A DNA stretch of 64,000 bases from Streptomyces roseofulvus (GTDB lineage: Bacteria > Actinomycetota > Actinomycetes > Streptomycetales > Streptomycetaceae). The DNA lies in assembly GCF_039534915.1 (NCBI RefSeq), contig NZ_BAAAWE010000001.1, positions 4,836,001-4,900,000 of the forward strand. Direction: 5' to 3'. The notes under the pieces are model-generated. The model was not told the DNA's origin and did not search any database. It saw only the letters and a list, made by a program, of their open reading frames with translations. The position numbers and the translations under genes were made by a program. Shown in pieces: positions 1 through 8,463 of this stretch; position 1 is the stretch's first letter, and each line of letters begins with the position of its first letter.

Positions 1-38
1 GAGGGCGGGTCCCGCCCCGCGGCACGACGCCGGCCCGC

Positions 39-740
39 TCAGGACCTGAGGTACGTCAGCACCGCGAGGACCCGGCGGTGGTCGCCCTCGCTCGGCGACA
101 GGCCCAGCTTCAGGAAGATGTTCCCGATGTGCTTCTCCACCGCGCCGTCGCTCACCACCAGCTGCTTCGCGATCGCCGAGTTCGTCCGGCCCTCGGCCAT
201 CAGACCCAGGACCTCCCGCTCGCGCGGCGTCAGGTGCGCCAGCACGTCCTGCTGCCGGCTCCGCCCGAGCAGCTGCTGGACGACCTCCGGGTCCAGGGCC
301 GTACCCCCCTCGGCCACCCGCACCACGGCCTCGGTGAACTCGCGGACCTCCGCGACCCGGTCCTTCAGCAGATAGCCCACACCGCGCGTGGAACCGGCCA
401 GCAGTTCGGTGGCGTACTGCTCCTCCACGTACTGCGACAGCACCAGCACCCCGAGATCCGGATACTCCGCGCGCAGCCGCACCGCCGCCCGCACCCCCTC
501 GTCCGTGTGGGTCGGCGGCATCCGCACGTCGGCCACCACCACGTCCGGCAGCGCGCCCGCGTCCGCCAGCTCGGCGACCGTCTTCACCAGCGCGTCGCCG
601 TCCCCGACCCCCGCGACGACCTCGTGGCCCCGGTCCGTCAGCAGGCGGGTCAGTCCCTCGCGCAACAGCACCGAGTCCTCGGCGATCACCACGCGCACCC
701 GGCCCGCCACCTCACCCACACCCACGCCCGCTGCCCCCAT
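39..740 (-). CDS. NarL/LuxR-family response regulator
   Basis: Predicted cytoplasmic DNA-binding response regulator of 233 residues, partner of the two sensor kinases encoded just upstream. The receiver domain (about 15-135) has the acidic pair E21-D22, the phosphoacceptor D71 in the context VVVADVRMPP, and K126 in YLLKD. A C-terminal LuxR/NarL helix-turn-helix (about 168-230) opens with LTPREREVLGLMAEG. The reading frame is open further upstream to 833, but the ATG at 740 places the receiver domain at the normal distance from the N-terminus, so I prefer it. It is third in a leftward run after two histidine kinases, 130 bp behind the nearer one. Target genes are not shown directly; the adjacent nuo cluster is a reasonable guess. 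Confidence 0.9.
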   Translation of the reverse strand: MGAAGVGVGEVAGRVRVVIAEDSVLLREGLTRLLTDRGHEVVAGVGDGDALVKTVAELADAGALPDVVVADVRMPPTHTDEGVRAAVRLRAEYPDLGVLVLSQYVEEQYATELLAGSTRGVGYLLKDRVAEVREFTEAVVRVAEGGTALDPEVVQQLLGRSRQQDVLAHLTPREREVLGLMAEGRTNSAIAKQLVVSDGAVEKHIGNIFLKLGLSPSEGDHRRVLAVLTYLRS

Positions 741-870
741 GCTCCTGCTCGTCTCCGTGCGACCCGGTCGGCATCGCGTGATCAGCATCGCAGGAAAGGC
801 CGCGCGAAAGGGGACGCCGGAAAGAAACATCAAGGGGAACCGCGAGCGCCCCCCGCCCGGTGCGCGCGCC

Positions 871-2157
871 TCAGGCGCGCCAGGGCAGCTCCGCGGTGAC
901 CGTCGTCGGACCGCCCTCCGGCGAGTCCACCGCCAGCACCCCGTCCACCGAGCGCAGCCGCTCCGCGAGCCCCGCGAGACCCCCGCCGCGCGCCGGGTCC
1001 GCCCCGCCCACGCCGTCGTCCCGCACCTGGAGCATCAGCCGCCCCTCCGACCGCCACACGTCCACCGAGGCCCGCCGCGCCCGGGCGTGCCGCTCCACGT
1101 TCCGCAGCAGCTCCGCGACCGTGAAGTAGGCCAGGCCCTCGATCGCCGGCACCGGACGGCCCGGCAGCTCCACCGTCACCGACACCGGCACCGGGCAGCG
1201 CGCCGCCACCGCCGACAGCGCCGCGTCGAGGCCACGGTCGGTCAGCACCGCCGGGTGGATGCCCCGCGCCAGGTCCCGCAGCTCCTTCAGCGCCAGCTTC
1301 ACCTCGCCGTGCGCCTCGTCCACCAGCACCGCCGCCGCCTCCGGGTCCCGGGCCAGCGTCTCCTTCGCCATCCCCAGGTCCAGCGCCAGCGACGCCAGCC
1401 GCGCCTGCGGCCCGTCGTGCAGGTCCCGCTCGATCCGCCGCAGGTCCGCCGCCGCCGTGTCCAGGGCCGCGCCCCGGTCCGACTCCAGCTCCGTCACCCG
1501 CTCCGCCAGCCGGCCCCGGCCCAGCAGCCCCGCCGCCAGCACCCGGTCCACCGCGGTCAGCCCCCGCACCACCGGCGGCCACGCCAGCACGACCAGCAGC
1601 CCGACCGCGAAGGCGACGCCCACCTCGAAGGGCGAGTCGACGTACAGGGCGCGGTGCTCGTCCCCGTACAGCTGGATCCCGTCCTGGCTCAGGTACGCCG
1701 GGAACACCCACCGCCACACCGGATACGTGAACAGGCCCCAGCCGACCGAGAAGACCGTCACCGACACGCAGAACGAGAACACCGCCCACGGGAAGTGCAC
1801 GAGCGCGTACAGCAGGTGCCGCCACGAGGCCCCGCTCCGCAGCACCGCCGCCATCCACGAGAACGGCCCGCCGGTCCGCCCGCGCACCGGCTCCGGCGCC
1901 GGCACGTCCGCGCCGAGCAGCCCCCGCACCCGGGCCCGCTCCACCGCCCCGAAGCCCCGGCACACCACCAGCGACGCCGCCAGCACCGGCACCCCCAGGA
2001 AGGTGATCAGCAGCCCGGCGCCCGCCGCGGTCAGCGAGATCGCCAGCGAGAACGCCACCACGCTCAGCGGCAGCCCGACCAGGGTGAACAGGAAGGCCCG
2101 CCAGGTCCGCCCCTGGAAGGGGGCCCGAAGGGCGGAGGGAACGAGCGGCGAGGCCAT
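871..2157 (-). CDS. Sensor histidine kinase (HisKA_3 type), second of a tandem pair
   Basis: Membrane sensor kinase of 428 residues. The N-terminal half has four or so hydrophobic segments of the kind found in the streptomycete 'putative sensor' domain. A HisKA_3 dimerisation/phosphotransfer helix follows, with H247 in ERDLHDGPQ, and then a HATPase with the N-box ELLRNVERHARA, DDGVGG and GGGLAGLAERL. It is clearly paralogous to the kinase encoded immediately upstream, with near-identical phosphotransfer and ATPase blocks but a different sensor half. The frame is open for 34 codons before the chosen ATG at 2157; that ATG is preceded by GAAGGA at good spacing and begins at the first membrane segment. 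It presumably phosphorylates the regulator at 39-740. The signal is unknown. Confidence 0.9.
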   Translation of the reverse strand: MASPLVPSALRAPFQGRTWRAFLFTLVGLPLSVVAFSLAISLTAAGAGLLITFLGVPVLAASLVVCRGFGAVERARVRGLLGADVPAPEPVRGRTGGPFSWMAAVLRSGASWRHLLYALVHFPWAVFSFCVSVTVFSVGWGLFTYPVWRWVFPAYLSQDGIQLYGDEHRALYVDSPFEVGVAFAVGLLVVLAWPPVVRGLTAVDRVLAAGLLGRGRLAERVTELESDRGAALDTAAADLRRIERDLHDGPQARLASLALDLGMAKETLARDPEAAAVLVDEAHGEVKLALKELRDLARGIHPAVLTDRGLDAALSAVAARCPVPVSVTVELPGRPVPAIEGLAYFTVAELLRNVERHARARRASVDVWRSEGRLMLQVRDDGVGGADPARGGGLAGLAERLRSVDGVLAVDSPEGGPTTVTAELPWRA

Positions 2158-2297
2158 CGGGACGTCCTTCACGGAGAGGAGGGCAACGGGGAGGGGAGGA
2201 AGGGAGAGACGAGGAGAGAAGGGGAGCGGTGAGTACGGCTCCAGGTTTCCGTCCGGCACCCCCTCCGCACCATGAGGCGGGTCGGCGTCTCCCGAGG

Positions 2298-2313
2298 GGG
2301 GATAACCCCACCC
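2298..2313. promoter_or_regulatory. GGGGATAACCCC palindromic box before second kinase
   Basis: The 16-bp sequence GGGGATAACCCCACCC is identical to 3577-3592, the position before the first kinase gene. The core is an inverted repeat GGGG-N4-CCCC. It lies about 140 bp upstream of the ATG at 2157 and inside the 174-bp gap between the two kinases. Role as an operator for the linked response regulator is inferred only from placement and duplication. Confidence 0.45.
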
Positions 2314-2331
2314 CGGGGAGGGCGCGCGGGC

Positions 2332-3516
2332 TCAGCCCCGGCGCGCCCGCCACGGCAGCTCCGCCGTCACCGTCGTCGGGCCGCCACCCGGCGACTCCAC
2401 GACCAGCACGCCGTCCACCGCCCCCAGCCGCTCCGCGAGCCCGGCCAGACCCGTGCCGCCCCCGTCGAGCCGGGCGCCGCCGACACCGTCGTCCCGCACC
2501 TGGAGCAGCAGCCGGTCCTTCGCCCGCCACACCTCCACCGACGCCGACCGGGCCCGGGCGTGCTTGGACACGTTCTGCAGCAGCTCCGAGACCGTGAAGT
2601 ACGCGATCCCCTCGATCGCCTCCGCCGGCCGCTCGTCCAGATCGACGGTCACCGTCGCCGGCACCGTGCACCGCCCGGCCAGCGACGACAGCGCCGCCCC
2701 CAGCCCCCGGTCGGTCAGCACCGCCGGATGGATGCCCCGCGCCAGGTCCCGCAGCTCCTGGAGGGCCAGCTTCACCTCGCCGTGCGCCTCCGCGACCATC
2801 GCCGCCGCCGCGTCCGGATCCTCGTGCAGCTTCTCCTTTGCCAGGCCCAGACCCATCGCCAGCGCCACCAGCCGCGCCTGGGCGCCGTCGTGCAGGTCCC
2901 GCTCGATCCGCCGCAGGTCCGCCGCCGCCGTGTCCACCACCACGCCCCGGTCCGACTCCAGCTCGGCGATCCGCCGCTCCAGCTCGTCCGACGGCGACAG
3001 CAGCCCCCGCACCATGCCCCGGTCCGCCGCCGCCAGCCCCCGCGCGATGAACGGCAGCACCGGCCACAGCGCCACCAGCGACACCAGGGTGACGGAGAAG
3101 GTGACGACACCCCACGGCAGCCGGATCAGCCCGTACAGCTGGGTCCGCCACGCCACCGGGTCCTTCAGCCGCGTCCACAGCCACGGCAGCGCACCGCCGG
3201 CCCGCGGCAGCGGCGACGGCTCGGCCACCTCCACGTCCAGCAGCCCCCGGGCCCGCGCCCGCTCGGACCGCCCGATCCCGCGCGCCCCCGCCAGGCCCGC
3301 CGCCAGCAGCGGCAGGCCGACCACGGTGACCGACAGGGCGACCCCGACGACCACGGAGGTGACGGCGTAGACGAAGCCCACGAGGGCGGTCGGCAGGTTC
3401 AGCAGGAGGAAGGAGATCTCCTTCCAGGTCTCCTTCCCGTACGCGGTCCGCCGCCGCGCGGGCGGGTCCACGGCCGCGGCGGCGGGGGAGGAAGGGCTCG
3501 GGTGATCAGCGGTCAT
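2332..3516 (-). CDS. Sensor histidine kinase (HisKA_3 type), first of a tandem pair
   Basis: Membrane sensor kinase of 394 residues. There are hydrophobic pairs around residues 35-80 and 125-160, then a HisKA_3 box with H209 in ERDLHDGAQARLVALAMG, and a HATPase with the N-box ELLQNVSKHARA, RDDGVGG and GTGLAGLAERL. It is first in the leftward kinase-kinase-regulator run and diverges from nuoA. The frame continues 26 codons upstream, but that extension is low-complexity and includes the duplicated regulatory box, so the ATG at 3516 is preferred. Two kinases for one regulator suggest either integration of two signals or heteromeric kinases; this cannot be decided from sequence. Confidence 0.9.
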   Translation of the reverse strand: MTADHPSPSSPAAAAVDPPARRRTAYGKETWKEISFLLLNLPTALVGFVYAVTSVVVGVALSVTVVGLPLLAAGLAGARGIGRSERARARGLLDVEVAEPSPLPRAGGALPWLWTRLKDPVAWRTQLYGLIRLPWGVVTFSVTLVSLVALWPVLPFIARGLAAADRGMVRGLLSPSDELERRIAELESDRGVVVDTAAADLRRIERDLHDGAQARLVALAMGLGLAKEKLHEDPDAAAAMVAEAHGEVKLALQELRDLARGIHPAVLTDRGLGAALSSLAGRCTVPATVTVDLDERPAEAIEGIAYFTVSELLQNVSKHARARSASVEVWRAKDRLLLQVRDDGVGGARLDGGGTGLAGLAERLGAVDGVLVVESPGGGPTTVTAELPWRARRG

Positions 3517-3576
3517 GCCCCCAGCCTGCCCGCCCCCGCGCCCTCCGGGCCATGGGGGAGGTGGGTGTCGGCCCCG

Positions 3577-3592
3577 GGGGATAACCCCACCC
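3577..3592. promoter_or_regulatory. GGGGATAACCCC palindromic box between kinase and nuoA
   Basis: Second exact copy of GGGGATAACCCCACCC. It lies 61-76 bp upstream of the first kinase's ATG and directly before the nuoA -35 candidate at 3601. This position would allow one regulator to act on both divergent transcripts. The function is inferred. Confidence 0.45.
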
Positions 3593-3600
3593 ACACCTGC

Positions 3601-3628
3601 TTACGCTCCTTTTAGCAGGGCCTAGACT
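3601..3628 (+). promoter_or_regulatory. Candidate nuo promoter
   Basis: TTACGC at 3601-3606, a 16-bp spacer and TAGACT at 3623-3628 form a reasonable vegetative-sigma-type promoter 43 bp before the nuoA GTG. It was identified by eye. Confidence 0.45.
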
Positions 3629-3671
3629 CGCGTCCGTGAAGACGGCGGCGAGGGACTGAGGGGCGGCGGAC

Positions 3672-4054
3672 GTGCGGGAACCGACCGTAGTCGCGGCGGA
3701 CTATTTCGATACGTACTCCGTCGTCGGCCTGCTCGCCGTCGTCGGCGTGCTCTTCGTCGCGGTCGCCTTCGGCGCCGGCCGGCTGCTCCGGCCCGTCGTG
3801 CCGACCCCGGAGAAACTGCTCACCTACGAGTGCGGCGTCGACCCCGTGGGAGAGGGCTGGGCCCACACCCAGGTCCGCTACTACGTCTACGCCTTCCTCT
3901 ACGTGATCTTCGCCGTCGACTCGATCTTCCTCTTCCCGTGGGCCACGGTCTTCGCCGCGCCCGGCTACGGCGCCACCACCCTCGTCGAGATGTTCGTCTT
4001 CCTCGGCTTCCTGGCCGTCGGCCTGCTCTACGCGTACAAGAAGGGCGTCCTGGC

Positions 4055-4064
<10 letters not shown>
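3672..4064 (+). CDS. nuoA: NADH-quinone oxidoreductase subunit A
   Basis: Small membrane subunit of complex I, 130 residues with three transmembrane helices (about 16-38, 72-95 and 100-125). The family signature is visible as YECGVDPVG and as VRYYVYAFLYVIFAVDSIFL with its conserved acidic residue in the second helix. It starts at GTG 3672 and opens a cluster whose genes overlap or abut throughout. NuoA lies at the junction of the membrane and peripheral arms. The cluster around it lacks nuoD-G, so this is an accessory copy rather than the full 14-gene operon that actinobacteria usually also have. Confidence 0.95.
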
Positions 4065-4644
<580 letters not shown>

Positions 4645-4648
<4 letters not shown>

Positions 4649-6027
4649 ACCGCTACGACTCCCTCCCCGAAGCCGTCACGGACCTGTTCGGCGACGAGGC
4701 GGCGGCCGAGAGGGCGTACGACCTGCTGACCGTCGACATCCCCGTCACGGAATGGCTCGACGCGCTGCGGACCGCCCGGGACGAGCTGGGCTGCACCTAC
4801 TTCGACTGGCTGAGCGCCGTCGACGAGCCGGGCACCGGCTTCCGGGTGTGCGCGCACGTCGTCGCCCTGGAGGCCGGCCGGGTGCGCCGCCTGCTCCTGC
4901 GCACCACCGTCCCCCACGAGGCCCCCGCCCTCCCCACCGCCATCGGCGTGTACGCGGGCGCGGCCTGGCACGAGCGCGAGACCCACGAGATGTTCGGCGT
5001 CGTCTTCGAGGGCCACCCGAACCTCACCCCGCTGCTCCTCCCCGAGAACTTCGAGGGCCACCCGCTGCGCAAGGACTTCGTCCTCGCGGCCCGTGTCGCC
5101 AAGGCGTGGCCGGGCGCGAAGGAGCCGGGCGAGGCGCACGACGGCGGCCCCAAGCGCCGCCAGATGCTCCCGCCGGGCGTCCCTGACCCCAACGAATGGG
5201 GCCCCCTCAAGGGCCAGCTCCCCCCGGCCCCCGAACGCCCCACCCGAGCCGCCGCCGACCGCCCCCGCCGCACCCGCACCGCGGCGGAAGGCACGACGGG
5301 CCAGGAATCCGCGCCACCCCGCCGCGCCCGCACCGCCTCCGACGGCTCGGCGAGCCAGACGCCCCCGGAGACCGGCGCGCCCCCGGCCCGCCGCACCCGC
5401 TCGGCGTCCGAGGGCTCGGCGAGCCAGACGCCCCCGGCAGCCCCGGAAGCCGGCGCGCCCCCGGCGACCCCGGAGACCGGCGCGCCCCCGGCCCGTCGGA
5501 CCCGCTCGGCGTCCGACGGCTCGGCGAGCCAGACGGCCTCGGCAGCCCCGGAAGCCGGCGCGCCCCCGGCGACCCCGGAGACCGGCGCGCCCCCGGGCCG
5601 CCGCACCCGCTCGGCGTCCGACGGCTCGGCGAGCCAGACGGCCTCGGCAGCCCCCGGCACCCCGCGCCGCATGCGCAGCGCGAGCCAGGGCTCGGCGAGC
5701 CAGCAGGCGGAGCAGGCCGGGGAAGCCCCGGCCGCCCCCTCGCCGCCGCCCCGCACCCGCAGCACGGACGCCCCCTGGCACCACGCCCGCCCGGCCTTCG
5801 ACGAAACCCCCGCCGCGCCGGAGGCGAAGCCCGCCCCGGAGGCGTCGGCGCCTGACGCCAAGCCCGCCACGGACGGCCCCGCGCCGGAGGCGCAGCCCGC
5901 CGCAGACGCGCCCGCGTCTGGCACGACGCCCGACGCGGACGGCCCCGCCCCGGAGGCGAAGCCCGCCTCGGACACCGACACCGACACCGACACCCACCCC
6001 GACCCCGCCGGAGGCGATCCCGCGTGA
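4645..6027 (+). CDS. nuoC: NADH-quinone oxidoreductase subunit C with long repeat-bearing tail
   Basis: 460 residues, more than twice the length of the conserved NuoC domain. Residues 1-200 carry the NuoC/30-kDa domain, including the signature WHERETHEMFGV and the downstream GHPLRKDF. After residue about 200 the protein becomes a disordered Pro/Ala/Arg/Ser-rich tail of some 260 residues. Inside it, a unit with the core RRTRSAS(D/E)GSASQT recurs about five times (DNA 5260-5720), joined by AGAPPATPETGAPP-type linkers, and the tail ends in an acidic stretch of Thr-Asp repeats. It starts ATGA on nuoB and its stop overlaps nuoH, so there is no room for nuoD-G. The tail is not part of known NuoC function. 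Confidence 0.9.
5260..5720 (+). repeat. Tandem repeats inside nuoC encoding RRxRSASxGSASQ units
   Basis: About five imperfect direct repeats of roughly 65-125 bp, each encoding RR-x-R-(S/T)-A-S-x-G-S-A-S-Q followed by a Pro/Ala/Gly linker. Two middle copies are nearly identical over more than 100 bp, including the linker, which suggests recent expansion by slippage or unequal exchange. Confidence 0.85.
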
Positions 6028-6992
6028 ACGACGCACTCGACGTCGCCGTCCGGCTGCTGCTCGTCTTCGCCGCGTTCCTCGTGCTGCCGCTGGTCGTCGG
6101 GCAGACCGAGCACAAGGTGATGGCCCACATGCAGGGCCGGCTCGGCCCCATGTACGCCGGCGGCTTCCACGGCTGGGCGCAGCTCGTCGCGGACGGCGTG
6201 AAGTTCGCGCAGAAGGAGGACGTCGTCCCGAAGGACGCCGACCGGCGGGTCTTCCAGCTCGCGCCGGCCGTCGCCCTCCTCCCGTACCTCCTCGTCCTCG
6301 TCGCGATCCCGGTCGGCCCCGGCGACGGCGCCGTCGGCGCGCTCGTCGACGCCGGCATCTTCTTCGTGCTGGCCGTCATGGGCGTCGGCGTGCTCGGCAG
6401 CCTGATGGCCGGCTGGGCGTCCGCCAACAAGTTCTCGCTGCTCGGCGGCCTCCGCACCGCCGCCCAGCTGCTCGCGTACGAGCTGCCGATGCTGCTCGCC
6501 GCCGCGTCCGTCGCGATGGCGGCCGGCACCGTCTCCCTCACCGGCGTCCTCGACGCCTTCGAGTGGTGGTGGGTGCCGTGGCAGATCGTCGGCGCGCTCG
6601 TCTTCTTCGTCGCCGGCCTCGCCGAGCTCCAGCGCCCGCCGTTCGACATGCCGGTCGCCGACTCGGAGATCATCTTCGGCGCGTACACCGAGTACACCGG
6701 CCTCCGCTTCGCGCTCTTCCTGCTCGCCGAGTACGCCGGCATCGTCGTCCTCTGCGGCCTCACCACCGTCCTCTTCCTCGGCGGCTGGCACGGCCCGGGC
6801 GGCGCGGACGGCCTCGGCTGGCTGTGGACGCTCCTCAAGACCGCCGTCCTGGCCTTCGTCGTCATCTGGCTGCGGGTGAGCTACCCGCGGCTGCGCGAGG
6901 ACCAGCTCCAGAAGCTGGCCTGGACGACCCTCGTCCCGCTCGCCCTGGCGCAGATCGCGCTCACCGGCATCGTGAAGGTGGCGATCAGCTAG
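6024..6992 (+). CDS. nuoH: NADH-quinone oxidoreductase subunit H
   Basis: Membrane subunit of complex I at the quinone-binding end, 322 residues with about eight hydrophobic helices. Family blocks are present: TEHKVMAHMQGRLGP near the start, ELPMLLAAAS, LAELQRPPFDMPVADSE in the middle, and IWLRVSYPRLREDQ near the end. The GTG start at 6024 overlaps the nuoC stop (GTGA). It directly follows nuoC although a full operon would have nuoD-G between them. It is followed with zero spacing by nuoI. Confidence 0.95.
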   Translation: MNDALDVAVRLLLVFAAFLVLPLVVGQTEHKVMAHMQGRLGPMYAGGFHGWAQLVADGVKFAQKEDVVPKDADRRVFQLAPAVALLPYLLVLVAIPVGPGDGAVGALVDAGIFFVLAVMGVGVLGSLMAGWASANKFSLLGGLRTAAQLLAYELPMLLAAASVAMAAGTVSLTGVLDAFEWWWVPWQIVGALVFFVAGLAELQRPPFDMPVADSEIIFGAYTEYTGLRFALFLLAEYAGIVVLCGLTTVLFLGGWHGPGGADGLGWLWTLLKTAVLAFVVIWLRVSYPRLREDQLQKLAWTTLVPLALAQIALTGIVKVAIS

Positions 6993-7556
6993 ATGTCCCC
7001 GAAGATCCCCGGCTCCGGCCTCGCCAAGGGCCTCGCCGTCACCCTCCGCACCATGACCCGCAGGAGCGTCACCGCCCAGTACCCGGACGCGCAGCCCGAG
7101 CTGCCGCCCCGCTCGCGCGGGGTGATCGCGCTGTTCGAGGAGAACTGCACGGTCTGCATGCTGTGCGCGCGCGAGTGCCCCGACTGGTGCATCTACATCG
7201 ACTCCCACAAGGAGACCGTCCCGCCCGCCGCCCCCGGCGGCCGCGAGCGCAGCCGGAACGTCCTCGACCGCTTCGCCATCGACTTCTCCCTCTGCATGTA
7301 CTGCGGGATCTGCATCGAGGTGTGCCCCTTCGACGCCCTCTTCTGGTCGCCGGAGTTCGAGTACGCCGAGACCGACATCCTGGAGCTGACCCACGAGCGG
7401 GACAAGCTCCGCGACTGGATGTGGACCGTCCCCGAGCCGCCCGCGCTCGACCCGGCGGCCGAGGAGCCCAAGGAGATCGCCGCCGCCCGCAAGGCCGCCG
7501 AGAAGGCCGCCGCCCAGGCCGCCGCGGCGGCGCAGCAGCAGGAGGGCCCCCAGTGA
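6993..7556 (+). CDS. nuoI: NADH-quinone oxidoreductase subunit I
   Basis: Ferredoxin-like subunit carrying two 4Fe-4S clusters (N6a/N6b), 187 residues. The two ligand motifs are CTVCMLCARECPDWC and CMYCGICIEVCPFDA. The ATG at 6993 directly follows the nuoH stop. The last 35 residues are an Ala/Lys/Gln-rich tail without family similarity. NuoI hands electrons to NuoB. With NuoE/F/G absent here, an NADH input module is missing, so the electron donor may differ; ferredoxin input is one idea, but the sequence does not settle it. Confidence 0.95.
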   Translation: MSPKIPGSGLAKGLAVTLRTMTRRSVTAQYPDAQPELPPRSRGVIALFEENCTVCMLCARECPDWCIYIDSHKETVPPAAPGGRERSRNVLDRFAIDFSLCMYCGICIEVCPFDALFWSPEFEYAETDILELTHERDKLRDWMWTVPEPPALDPAAEEPKEIAAARKAAEKAAAQAAAAAQQQEGPQ

Positions 7557-8104
7557 ACCTGGCAGCGCAGAGTCCCGGCTTCCTCTCGCCCTCCGGCGCC
7601 GAGATCGCCTTCCTCCTCGTCGGCCTCGTCACCCTCGGCGCCGCGATCGTCTCCGTCACCACCAGGCAGCTCGTGCACGCCGCGCTCTGGCTGGTGGTCG
7701 CGCTCGGCGGCCTCGCCGTCGAGTACCTCCTGCTGACCGCCGAGTTCATCGCCTGGGTGCAGGTCCTGATCTACGTCGGCTCGGTCGTCGTCCTCCTCCT
7801 CTTCGGGCTCATGCTGACGAAGGCGCCGATCGGCCGCTCCCCGGACGCCGACTCCGGCAACCGGCCCGTCGCCCTCGCCGTCGCGGTCGCCGCCGCGGCC
7901 GCCCTCGTCTGGGTGGTCGCCGACGCCTTCCGCACGACCTGGATCGACCTGGACGGGCCCGCGCAGGGCTCCACCGGAGTGACCGGCGAGATCCTGTTCC
8001 GGCACTGGGTGCTGCCCTTCGAGGCGCTCTCGGTGCTGCTGCTCGCCGCCCTGGTCGGCGCCATCGTCCTGTCCCGCAAGAAGCCGGAAGGGGAGCGGGA
8101 CTGA
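7553..8104 (+). CDS. nuoJ: NADH-quinone oxidoreductase subunit J
   Basis: Membrane subunit of 183 residues with about five helices. The conserved stretch around FIAWVQVLIYVGSVVVLLLFG (third helix, with the family's pi-bulge region) is recognisable, as is the N-terminal segment about ALWLVVALGGLAVEYLLL. The GTG start at 7553 overlaps the nuoI stop, and its own stop overlaps the nuoK ATG by one base. Confidence 0.92.
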   Translation: MNLAAQSPGFLSPSGAEIAFLLVGLVTLGAAIVSVTTRQLVHAALWLVVALGGLAVEYLLLTAEFIAWVQVLIYVGSVVVLLLFGLMLTKAPIGRSPDADSGNRPVALAVAVAAAAALVWVVADAFRTTWIDLDGPAQGSTGVTGEILFRHWVLPFEALSVLLLAALVGAIVLSRKKPEGERD

Positions 8105-8463
8105 TGCACCTCGCCTACCCCGCCGTCCTCGCCGCGCTCCTCTTCTGCGTCGGCCTGTACGGCGTCCTCGCCCGCCGCAACGCGATCCTGGTCCTGATGT
8201 CGGTCGAGCTGATGCTCAACGCCGTCAACCTCAACCTGGTCGCCTTCGACGTCTGGCTCCGCGACGCCCTCCACGCCGGCCAGGCCCTCACCCTCTTCAC
8301 CATCGCCATCGCGGCGGCCGAGATCGGCATCGGCCTCGCCATCGTCCTGATGGTCTACCGCAACCGGGGCACGGCCGACGTCGACCGCCTCCGCGACACC
8401 GCGGAGACCGGCGCGGCGGACCAGCCGCAGCCCGCCGACGAGAAGGCCGAGGCCACCGCGTGA
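8104..8463 (+). CDS. nuoK: NADH-quinone oxidoreductase subunit K
   Basis: Small antiporter-like membrane subunit, 119 residues with three helices. The conserved glutamates used in proton transfer are visible in MSVELMLNAVNLNLV and AAAEIGIGLAIV. The last 30 residues form a hydrophilic extension rich in Ala, Asp and Glu. The start overlaps nuoJ (TGATG) and the stop overlaps nuoL. Confidence 0.95.
   Translation: MHLAYPAVLAALLFCVGLYGVLARRNAILVLMSVELMLNAVNLNLVAFDVWLRDALHAGQALTLFTIAIAAAEIGIGLAIVLMVYRNRGTADVDRLRDTAETGAADQPQPADEKAEATA

Noticed and set aside
3..18. GGGCGGG-T-CCCGCCC palindrome after the response regulator stop
   Set aside because: One-base loop and no tail; could be a terminator but cannot be told from chance GC-rich symmetry at the window edge.
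39..833. Start of the response regulator at 833 and other far-upstream starts (kinases at 2259 and 3594, ogt/alkB frame to 18861)
   Set aside because: The extra N-terminal residues lack family similarity and overlap leaders or neighbouring genes; internal starts have better ribosome sites or domain placement.
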